Of a DNA stretch of 64,000 bases, positions 8,977-16,393 are shown one piece after another. The position numbers were made by a program, and so were the translations under genes. Position 1 is the stretch's first letter. Every line of letters begins with the position of its first letter. The notes below the pieces were generated by a model. That model searched no databases and had not been told where the DNA came from. It saw nothing but the letters and a program-made list of their open reading frames with translations. This stretch comes from Chitinophagaceae bacterium UBA4857 (GTDB taxonomy: Bacteria; Bacteroidota; Bacteroidia; Chitinophagales; Chitinophagaceae): positions 351-64,350 of the forward strand of contig DHEF01000017.1 of assembly GCA_002399735.1 (NCBI GenBank), read 5' to 3'.

Positions 8977-10410
8977 ATGAGAAAAAGTATAATACAATAT
9001 TTACCAACAAATACATTGCAGGTATTTTTTATAGCATTTATATTTATTGTATCCAGAGTTCTGTTATACTTTAGTGGAGTAACGTTTGATTACTCAGCCC
9101 TATTCAGATATTGGCAGTTTCTAGATATTGAAACATTACAACACAACCTTTTAAAAGGAGTATGGTATAGCCATGCACAACCGCCGGTATACAACCTTTT
9201 TTTAGGAGGTATTATTAAGCTATTTGGCACTGCAAACTCCGAAACAGTGTTTATAATTATTTATAAACTACTCACACTTACAAATACCATATTATTATTC
9301 CGGATACTAAAAAGAATGACACAACGGCTAAACCTTTCTCTTGTCATATCCTTGCTATATGTTTTAAGTCCGGCTACGATGTTGTTTGAAAATGAGCTTT
9401 TCTATACAAGCCTTGTTTCCCTTTTATTCTTATGTTGTTGTTATTCCCTTATCAAGTTATCCCAAAACATAAATGCAAATAGTGCACTAAGTTTTTTTAT
9501 ACCACTTACGCTTATATGTTTAACCAGGAGCATGTACCATTTAGTATTTCTGATAGTAATTTGCATTGTACTAATTGCATATTTTAGAACAAATAAAAAA
9601 AGAAATGTAATTCTAGTAAGCACTCTTATTTCTTTTTCCGTTGTATGTGGCTGGTATGTAAAAAACTACTTTATATTCGGGCAATTTTCTGCATCTTCCT
9701 GGATGGGGATGAATATCTCTAGAAATGTATTACATGATAATGAAATAACAGACAGTTCACAAATTGCCTCGATTCCACCATTCTCCCCTATTTCACACTA
9801 TCATTCATTTATAAAAGAGTCACAAGTAGAAAAATTCAAATCAAAAAAAGTGAAAGATCTTACTGAAGAATGGAAAAATGATTCATTAAAAAATCTTTCT
9901 CATATTGATTATATTACGGTTTCAAAGCGATATCAAGAGGAGTGCATTCAACATATTAAAAAGCACCCGGTTTCCTATTTAAAAAATGTAACACAATCAG
10001 GTATCATATTTTTTGCTCCGGGCACTATGTATTCCTTAACGCAACAACAAGCCCAAAAAATAAAATACTATGATGCGGTTTACTCTTTTAACCTTTCTCA
10101 TTTCAGTAAAACAAAAGAGTCTAGAAGGCTTGCGCTTGTAACTTCCGCAGTACCCAAAATTATAATTTACTTATCCGTTTTATTTTTAATAATCAGAGAA
10201 GGTTTCAGACGTAAAAAAATAAGCCCTTTGAATCTTTTTATACTTATAACTATTCTTTTTGTATTTACTACCGGTTCCCTTTTTGAACACTATGAAAACA
10301 TGCGATTTAGGTATGAATTAGAACCCATGTTTCTTATTCTTGCTATACAGGCATTGGTTATTCTCTTATCATCAAAGTATAAAAGTAAGTCAGGATATAG
10401 CAGGGGCTGA
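8977..10410 (+). CDS. Polytopic membrane protein, GT-C glycosyltransferase-like
   Basis: This is a 477-residue integral membrane protein starting 8 bp after the HAD stop, so it is likely in the same operon. It has about ten hydrophobic helices, with a large extracytoplasmic loop (about residues 240-345). The first loop carries F-R-Y-W-Q-F and then a H-A-Q-P-P-V-Y motif, resembling the Pro-rich loop of GT39/GT83-like enzymes. It could use the lipid-linked sugar made by the three genes before it. Family assignment is moderate: fold class is clear, chemistry is not. It faces the GT4 gene across 19 bp. Confidence 0.65.
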   Translation: MRKSIIQYLPTNTLQVFFIAFIFIVSRVLLYFSGVTFDYSALFRYWQFLDIETLQHNLLKGVWYSHAQPPVYNLFLGGIIKLFGTANSETVFIIIYKLLTLTNTILLFRILKRMTQRLNLSLVISLLYVLSPATMLFENELFYTSLVSLLFLCCCYSLIKLSQNINANSALSFFIPLTLICLTRSMYHLVFLIVICIVLIAYFRTNKKRNVILVSTLISFSVVCGWYVKNYFIFGQFSASSWMGMNISRNVLHDNEITDSSQIASIPPFSPISHYHSFIKESQVEKFKSKKVKDLTEEWKNDSLKNLSHIDYITVSKRYQEECIQHIKKHPVSYLKNVTQSGIIFFAPGTMYSLTQQQAQKIKYYDAVYSFNLSHFSKTKESRRLALVTSAVPKIIIYLSVLFLIIREGFRRKKISPLNLFILITILFVFTTGSLFEHYENMRFRYELEPMFLILAIQALVILLSSKYKSKSGYSRG

Positions 10411-10429
10411 AGCAGGTTTATATTCTTTA

Positions 10430-11590
10430 TTATTTCGACACTAGTTTTATAGCATCATAAATTTTAGCCACACTATTTTCCCAAGTATGTGATTGTGCAA
10501 CTTGTATTCGCTTAGTAGCTAATTGGGAGCTATTTTCGCTAATTGCCTTTTTTATATTTTCAATATACTCTTGTACACTTTTTGACAAATAAACAACGTC
10601 TGAAAAAATAGTCATTGTTGCCGTGTCAGTAGCCACTACAGGCTTTCCAAGTGCAAGATATTCATCAATTTTTCGGGGGTAGTTACCTATAGTAAGTTCA
10701 TTAACTGCCTGAGGATTAATAGCCACATCAAAACCGGCTAAATAATCTGGCAATTCTTTTTCTTTTTTTGAACCAAGAAAAAACACATTACGCAAGTCAT
10801 GTAATGCTGACTTTTCAAAAGCCGCATCTTCATTTCCAACAAAAACAAATGTCCATTCAGGCTTAGTGGAACAAAGTTTAACTAGAAGGTCAATATCAAG
10901 CCTTAACGAGGATAGTGCACCAATATATCCAATAATGGGTCCTTCTGCTAAAGGCAAATCATCAGGGCGGTTTCTATTTACAGTATGATCAAAAACAGTA
11001 AGATCACAGCCCTGTCCCACGTCAAAAGAATTATGATTATAGCATTTCGCTATTTCGGCCAACCACACTGAATTAGCAACAACAAGTGTAGATTTTCGCA
11101 TTATTTCCGGTTCGATTATATGACCGTGTTTATGCCAATATTGTTGAGAAAGTAAATTATCCCTGGTATAGTACAAATCTATAACCGGATTAAGCAGCTC
11201 CTTCAAATGAAAGCTGCGAAACATATCGCTATCGTTAAATAGCATAAAATTGCGAAATCCTAATTCCTTTATTGCCCTATTTATATCCCCGGCAAATCGT
11301 TTATTATTCCATTTATTAATTAGCTTAAATGCTGCAGTAAAAGGCAACCAATTAGCAGATAAAATAATTTTAGAAGGAGTTAAAACCCAAATATTTTCAG
11401 CAACCTGCTCTAAACCTTTTTTCCGCTCCTTTAGTTTATTCTTTTTCCGGAGCGTATTTAAATCCATTGGCGAATTAACGTATAATACTCTATTATTCTT
11501 AGCAAACTCAATAGCAATATTTTTACAATTGCTACCAATTTTAATTCCCCATGGTTGTAAGCCTACAACAATTATATCACGTAATTGCAT
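10430..11590 (-). CDS. Glycosyltransferase, GT4/GT1-type (TuaH-like)
   Basis: This is a 386-residue GT-B enzyme. The N-terminus has a V-V-G-L-Q-P-W-G segment with a Gly-rich acceptor loop. The C-terminal nucleotide-sugar site shows P-R-K-I-D-E-Y-L-A-L-G-K-P-V-V-A-T, the usual E-x-x-A-x-G-x-P signature for this branch (resembling teichuronic-acid transferase TuaH). No signal or membrane helix, so it acts at the cytoplasmic face. It is the last gene of the leftward polysaccharide cluster, 24 bp after the TolC-like gene. Sugar and linkage are not predictable. Confidence 0.82.
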   Translation of the reverse strand: MQLRDIIVVGLQPWGIKIGSNCKNIAIEFAKNNRVLYVNSPMDLNTLRKKNKLKERKKGLEQVAENIWVLTPSKIILSANWLPFTAAFKLINKWNNKRFAGDINRAIKELGFRNFMLFNDSDMFRSFHLKELLNPVIDLYYTRDNLLSQQYWHKHGHIIEPEIMRKSTLVVANSVWLAEIAKCYNHNSFDVGQGCDLTVFDHTVNRNRPDDLPLAEGPIIGYIGALSSLRLDIDLLVKLCSTKPEWTFVFVGNEDAAFEKSALHDLRNVFFLGSKKEKELPDYLAGFDVAINPQAVNELTIGNYPRKIDEYLALGKPVVATDTATMTIFSDVVYLSKSVQEYIENIKKAISENSSQLATKRIQVAQSHTWENSVAKIYDAIKLVSK

Positions 11591-11614
11591 TAAATATCAA
11601 AAGTTATTATGTTC

Positions 11615-12337
11615 TTATTTAGTAACCACCGGTTGTCCTTTTCTTATCTGTCCTATTGCAGTTTCTACATTCACACCAATAAGTGCTTCAAGTTCTGCCA
11701 CACCTACTTTCAAATCCCTTATAATACTATATAAACGAACTTTTTCCAGATTTAACTGCTTATTCGATGCGGTGTATTCATCAATGCTAATCTCATTGTT
11801 GGAAAATTTTTCTTCTTGCTTTATAACCAGTACTGTATAATCCTGAACAGAAGCCTGTTGTAAACTCAATAGTTGTTTATTTAACACATAGTCTTCATAA
11901 AGAATTAATACTTCTTTTCTTATACTTTGTTCTTCCATCTTTACCTGATCAACGGAATTTTTGTAAGCATGTAAGCTAGCCTTAGTTTGTTTAGGGTTAT
12001 TTATAAAAATCCCCAATGGTAGTACCAGACCAATATTGTATCGCGGAAACTGGGTGCTTTGTTTTAAGGGATCTGCAGTTGCACTTTGTGAAATAGAAAA
12101 CTCGTTTAAGTTACCTGCAACCGCAATATTATTTAACCAGGCAGTCCTCGATCGCTTCAATTCGTACTCAGCTGTTTTTGAATTGTTTTTGGCTGCACTA
12201 ACCCGAACGTTTTTAATAGCCAACTCTACCAGTTTTTCCGCAACTGTATCAATTAAAGGATTAAACTGCATGCTGTCTTTCTGTGCAAAAAGAATATTAG
12301 AAAGACATACTAAGAATAAAAAAAAGAAAAGTTTCAT
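11615..12337 (-). CDS. Short TolC-family outer membrane protein
   Basis: I choose the ATG at 12337, which gives a clean signal peptide (MKLFFFLFLVCLSNILFAQ). An upstream ATG at 12373 would overlap the polymerase gene by 20 bp. The mature protein is about 220 residues, alpha-helical and heptad-rich, with one beta segment around G-L-V-L-P-L-G typical of the strand region of TolC. This is about half of a normal ~430-residue TolC, corresponding to a single structural repeat. It sits between the Wzy-like gene and a GT4 and may form part of the outer membrane exit for the polysaccharide. No Wza-type export lipoprotein is present in the cluster. Confidence 0.72.
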   Translation of the reverse strand: MKLFFFLFLVCLSNILFAQKDSMQFNPLIDTVAEKLVELAIKNVRVSAAKNNSKTAEYELKRSRTAWLNNIAVAGNLNEFSISQSATADPLKQSTQFPRYNIGLVLPLGIFINNPKQTKASLHAYKNSVDQVKMEEQSIRKEVLILYEDYVLNKQLLSLQQASVQDYTVLVIKQEEKFSNNEISIDEYTASNKQLNLEKVRLYSIIRDLKVGVAELEALIGVNVETAIGQIRKGQPVVTK

Positions 12338-12353
12338 AAAGCTAAATTTATTG

Positions 12354-13802
12354 TTAAATGGTTTTGGCGTCAAGTTGTCTAAGTCTGATAATGACAGCTG
12401 TTAAGCAATAAAACATAAAGCCACCGGGTATTTGGCCAATTGCAATTTGCGAATATTGAGCAACAATATATCCAAAAATACAAATAGTAGCTGCAAGAAA
12501 ATAAACTTTAAACTTCTTTTCTCTTGCCCGAAAATACCCTATTATACCTTGCTGTAATGTAAAAAAGTAGGTGATGCATTGAATTAATAATCCTACCCAT
12601 CCAAACTCTAATGCCATAGCGAGCAAACCACTATCAGTAGGAAAGCCGGCTAATGGATGGCCAACATTATACTCATAGTACACAACACCAGAAGTTCCTA
12701 CTCCCCCTCCAATAGGATTAGCGTATATATATGGCTGGATAAACTCTCTGTTATTATCTCTTACTTTTAAAGACTCATCTTCACTTTCAAATGTTGACTT
12801 CAATCTGTTAAGCGTTGTGTTACCATAACTTGGGGCAAACATTACTACTGCGAATAAAGCACCAAAGAAAAGCGAAAAAACAATCGTTTTGCGCTGGGTC
12901 GAAGTCATTAGAATATATAAAACAACTTCAACAATTAACATTGCAGTTGCTGTACGGGTTCCTGAATAGGACATGGATAACATCATTGCCAATATTCCCA
13001 TTACAAGAATAGCTTTATTTATTCTTGACATTTGTTTATTCAGAAAAAAAGCGAGAGCAATGATTATTATTCCAGACATCAATAACCCAAAAGCTGTACA
13101 ATCTGGCAAAAATGAGCCAATGCGCATTTCTCCATTCTCCAATCGTCCTAACCCTAAAACATTTCTGGAACTATAATACCTGTCTACATAGGCCGGAATA
13201 CCTGCCCATTTTTGGTAGCACCCGTATACACCACAAAGTATTCCTAAGAAAAGCGTAACCTGAAAAAATCTTTTAATTTTATCAAAATCGGTAAACAATT
13301 GTATTGCACAATAAAAAAATAAAAGCAACGTAATAAACCTTCTGAAAAGCAAAAAATAAATTTCCCTGGATATACTGTTAGGATTAAAAAACTCAATTAG
13401 GTAATAGGCAATAATGATGAGATACATTACAACTATTACACTTCTACAGTTTTTCCAAAATGCTTCCCGTTGAATCATTTTTTTAACCAATACACCTAAA
13501 AAAGTAAGATATACCAATACATCAATTCCACTCACCAACGGCAAATCAGTTTGAAAAAAACGAATAACATCAAAAATAAAAAAAGCACTTATATAAGAAA
13601 GATAAAAGCCAAATTGTGGAATAGTTACACATAAAATAGCCATTGCAATAGATATAAAACCTCCTGTTGCCAGTACACCAATACCAACGCCTTTAGTAGC
13701 TATCAAATAACTTACGCCAATAATACCCAACAATAATAATAGCAACGAACCATACTTTACTGTTGAATTATTTGAACCAGCTATTTTTGTGAGTAGATTC
13801 AT
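12354..13802 (-). CDS. O-antigen ligase / Wzy-like polysaccharide polymerase
   Basis: This is a 482-residue polytopic protein with 10-12 hydrophobic helices. A Ser/Arg stretch (S-Y-S-G-T-R-T) precedes a helix. A long periplasmic loop ends in N-P-I-G-G-G-V-G-T-S followed by a G-H-P and a D-S-G-L-L-A motif, the arrangement of the Wzy_C (PF04932) superfamily. It should polymerise or ligate lipid-linked repeat units on the periplasmic side. It lies next to the Wzx flippase with a small membrane peptide gene between them. Ligase versus polymerase cannot be told from sequence; the Wzx/Wzc context favours a polymerase. Confidence 0.82.
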   Translation of the reverse strand: MNLLTKIAGSNNSTVKYGSLLLLLLGIIGVSYLIATKGVGIGVLATGGFISIAMAILCVTIPQFGFYLSYISAFFIFDVIRFFQTDLPLVSGIDVLVYLTFLGVLVKKMIQREAFWKNCRSVIVVMYLIIIAYYLIEFFNPNSISREIYFLLFRRFITLLLFFYCAIQLFTDFDKIKRFFQVTLFLGILCGVYGCYQKWAGIPAYVDRYYSSRNVLGLGRLENGEMRIGSFLPDCTAFGLLMSGIIIIALAFFLNKQMSRINKAILVMGILAMMLSMSYSGTRTATAMLIVEVVLYILMTSTQRKTIVFSLFFGALFAVVMFAPSYGNTTLNRLKSTFESEDESLKVRDNNREFIQPYIYANPIGGGVGTSGVVYYEYNVGHPLAGFPTDSGLLAMALEFGWVGLLIQCITYFFTLQQGIIGYFRAREKKFKVYFLAATICIFGYIVAQYSQIAIGQIPGGFMFYCLTAVIIRLRQLDAKTI

Positions 13803-13863
13803 ATAAAATTAACTTTACTGCTATTTCAAAAAAATGAAGATTAATATCATGTTGCCGGACTTA

Positions 13864-13971
13864 TTAAAAGAATAATATTTTTAATATAAGACCAATGATA
13901 ATACATGCAACAAACAAAACAACACACACTTCCAGAATTTTATTATTAATTTTTTCATTTTCCTCCATCAT
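13864..13971 (-). CDS. Small single-pass membrane peptide (35 residues)
   Basis: An ATG-ATG start at 13971 opens a 35-codon frame ending in TAA at 13864-13866. The peptide has a charged N-terminus (MMEENEKINNKI) and one membrane helix (VCVVLFVACIIIGLILKILFF). It fills the otherwise empty 183-bp gap between the flippase stop at 13986 and the polymerase start at 13802, on the same strand, 14 bp after the flippase stop. It is too short for standard gene calling. It may be a small partner of Wzx or Wzy. No homologue is known to me; chance is the main alternative. Confidence 0.5.
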   Translation of the reverse strand: MMEENEKINNKILEVCVVLFVACIIIGLILKILFF

Positions 13972-13985
13972 ATGTTATATTTAAA

Positions 13986-15344
13986 TTATACAGTAGGTTT
14001 CAAACGTTTCTTAATATACGATCTACCTTCTGTAAATAAAGCTTTGTAAAAAAAGATTGTATAATAAAAAACACTCCAAACACTTATTCGAAACCTTTTA
14101 AACAAAAGCATTTGAGAAACACAAAATATAACTATATACGTAGCTAATGTACCAAATGCTGCACCTAAAAACCCAAAAGAATAAATACCGATTATATTAA
14201 ATATTACATTCAAAATAAAAGCTAAGAACATTACGGAAAGGTTAAGCTTTGGAGTTCCCGTAGCATCCATAATAGTTCCGAATTGCTTTAAAAAAGGTAA
14301 AAGAAAACCCAAAACTGCTGTGATTCTAAGTATAGAAGTAGCAACAATAAACTCGTTACCGGCCAGTGTTTTTAAAATAAATTCAGGGAAAGCAATAATA
14401 AATAAGAGAACGGGGATTGAGAAAACCATACTCACTCCTACTGTTTTTTCATATATATTTTTAATTTCAGAAGGATTTGTAGATGAACTGTACTTTGCGG
14501 CTTTGGGGTATAAAATGTCCCCAAATACCTGTGAGGGAATATCTACCAGATTACCGATACGCAAGCAGGAATTATAGTAACCTGCCGCTGTGGTTCCTAA
14601 AAACCGGGAGGTTAAAAAATTATCCGTACTTCTGAATAAAAGAGAAAAAATATTATTAGCAAAAACAATTTTTCCAAAACTCCACATCTGTGTAAGCCAA
14701 CTACCGCTATTATTAATGCACCAGCTTACACCCCTCAACCTAAATAGCAAGCCAACTATCAAACCTAATATAACCCCTATTAAATAATATATAGAAAGTA
14801 TATAAGTGGATATTGGCAAAATAGATAAAAAAGAGAAAAAGATTAACAACAATAAAGACGCTTGTCGTATGAGATACATTGCACAAATAACTTTAAAATT
14901 CATTTGGGCATTTAATACAACTTCCAAATGTGTAAAAAAAGCAGACACCAGAAAAGTTAGCGCATAAAGACGTAGCATGTCACCCAGTGCCGGTGCACCA
15001 AGGACATTGCCTATTTTTTGGGAAAAACCAAATAAAAGAACAGAAACTAATAAACTCATCAAGACATTCACCAAAAAAGCAGCACGCTGAATTTGCAGAT
15101 GCTCTATTTCTTTGTTTTGATGAATGAATCGTATATAAGCATTTTTTATAAGTGCTACTCTTGCCGTTTCTACAATTGATGTTATTAGAAGAAAAAGTCC
15201 CCATATGCCAAATACAGTTGGGCCAAGTAGTCTTGCTAAAAACATAAAAGAAACCACTCCCATACCCAATGTTGCAAACTTCTGTATGGCCGTAAACTTT
15301 CCGGCATTTATCCAATACGCATATTTTTTAATAAAATCACTCAT
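13986..15344 (-). CDS. Oligosaccharide flippase (Wzx-like, MOP superfamily)
   Basis: This is a 452-residue protein with about 12-14 hydrophobic helices and the N-terminal L-G-M-G-V-V-S-F-M-F-L-A-R-L-L-G-P pattern of polysaccharide_synt/Wzx transporters. It also has a mid-protein F-R-S-T-D-N-F-L-T-S-R-F-L-G motif conserved in the family. It moves the lipid-linked repeat unit across the inner membrane for polymerisation. Adjacent to the acyltransferase gene (7 bp gap) and upstream of the small membrane peptide and Wzy-like polymerase. Confidence 0.88.
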   Translation of the reverse strand: MSDFIKKYAYWINAGKFTAIQKFATLGMGVVSFMFLARLLGPTVFGIWGLFLLITSIVETARVALIKNAYIRFIHQNKEIEHLQIQRAAFLVNVLMSLLVSVLLFGFSQKIGNVLGAPALGDMLRLYALTFLVSAFFTHLEVVLNAQMNFKVICAMYLIRQASLLLLIFFSFLSILPISTYILSIYYLIGVILGLIVGLLFRLRGVSWCINNSGSWLTQMWSFGKIVFANNIFSLLFRSTDNFLTSRFLGTTAAGYYNSCLRIGNLVDIPSQVFGDILYPKAAKYSSSTNPSEIKNIYEKTVGVSMVFSIPVLLFIIAFPEFILKTLAGNEFIVATSILRITAVLGFLLPFLKQFGTIMDATGTPKLNLSVMFLAFILNVIFNIIGIYSFGFLGAAFGTLATYIVIFCVSQMLLFKRFRISVWSVFYYTIFFYKALFTEGRSYIKKRLKPTV

Positions 15345-15351
15345 CTTTTAC

Positions 15352-16362
15352 CTACTTAAGTGAAAACAGCTTTAAAACGCCATATTTCTTAAATACATTT
15401 ATAAAAACAATAGGAAAAATTACACCGGCTAACCAACACGTCGCTAAAATGATCCAAGGGCTTGCATCAATTCCCGTACGCAAAAAAACATTTCTCATAC
15501 AAGCTGCTATGGGTACATGAAGTATATAGATATAAAGTGAATAAGTCCCTATATATGATAAATACTTTAAAGCCGAAGCTTTATCAAGAAAATATGATAT
15601 ATAGTATACCATTGCACATCCGATTATATTTATCAAAAAAAATATACCGAAATAAATATCTTCTTTTTGTTGGTTAAAAAACCAAAATACCTGACCTGCT
15701 AGAAATAAGGGAATCAGTACAGCTAAATATTTTTTATTAAATACAATTTTATTTCTGTGTTTATCTAAAAGCCATTCATAAACAAACGTCCCAATCAAAA
15801 AATACGGATAGAAATAAAATGCATCCGATACCAGGCTATTACCTTGCAAATAACTAGTGAATGTAAACCAATGTAATAAAATCGCAACAGCCAGATGAAG
15901 CCAGTTATTTTTTAAAAATCCACTTAATAAAAGAAATAAAGCACTAGCATTGAAAAGAGCAAATAGATACCAAAGATGATCTACAGCACGAGGTTGAGTA
16001 ATGATATGCAAAAAATCATACAATGATCTATTCGCATTAGTAAATCTCGCAAAAATAATCTCCAAACTAATTAGGACTACACCCCAAAATAAGTAAGGGT
16101 ATAGAATTGTTGACATTCTATCCTTTAAAGCTTTAAGAGCTGTTACTTTTTTTAAACTCAAAGCCAAAAAAGCTCCGGAAATGATAAAAAAAACGGGCAT
16201 CCTGAAATTGTAAAAGACCTCTTGTAAATTATACATAAAGTGGCTAACCTCTATGCCCGCACGCTGCATACCAACCACTACATGTCGGTATACAACCAAA
16301 AGAATAGCAATCCCTCTTGCATAATCAACCCAACTTATACGACCTGTTTTAACGGTTGGCAT
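15352..16362 (-). CDS. Acyltransferase family 3 membrane protein (polysaccharide O-acyltransferase)
   Basis: This is a 336-residue protein with about 10 membrane helices. The N-terminal W-V-D-Y-A-R-G-I-A segment is followed by His27 in V-Y-R-H, the conserved His of acyltransferase-3 (PF01757). The R-M-P-V-F-F-I-I-S-G-A-F motif follows. It lies between the Wzc-like and Wzx genes, which points to O-acetylation of the exported polysaccharide or its precursor. A second family member is at 24591. Confidence 0.85.
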   Translation of the reverse strand: MPTVKTGRISWVDYARGIAILLVVYRHVVVGMQRAGIEVSHFMYNLQEVFYNFRMPVFFIISGAFLALSLKKVTALKALKDRMSTILYPYLFWGVVLISLEIIFARFTNANRSLYDFLHIITQPRAVDHLWYLFALFNASALFLLLSGFLKNNWLHLAVAILLHWFTFTSYLQGNSLVSDAFYFYPYFLIGTFVYEWLLDKHRNKIVFNKKYLAVLIPLFLAGQVFWFFNQQKEDIYFGIFFLINIIGCAMVYYISYFLDKASALKYLSYIGTYSLYIYILHVPIAACMRNVFLRTGIDASPWIILATCWLAGVIFPIVFINVFKKYGVLKLFSLK

Positions 16363-16393
16363 TTTATACTTTAAATTTGAGCACTGTTACTAT

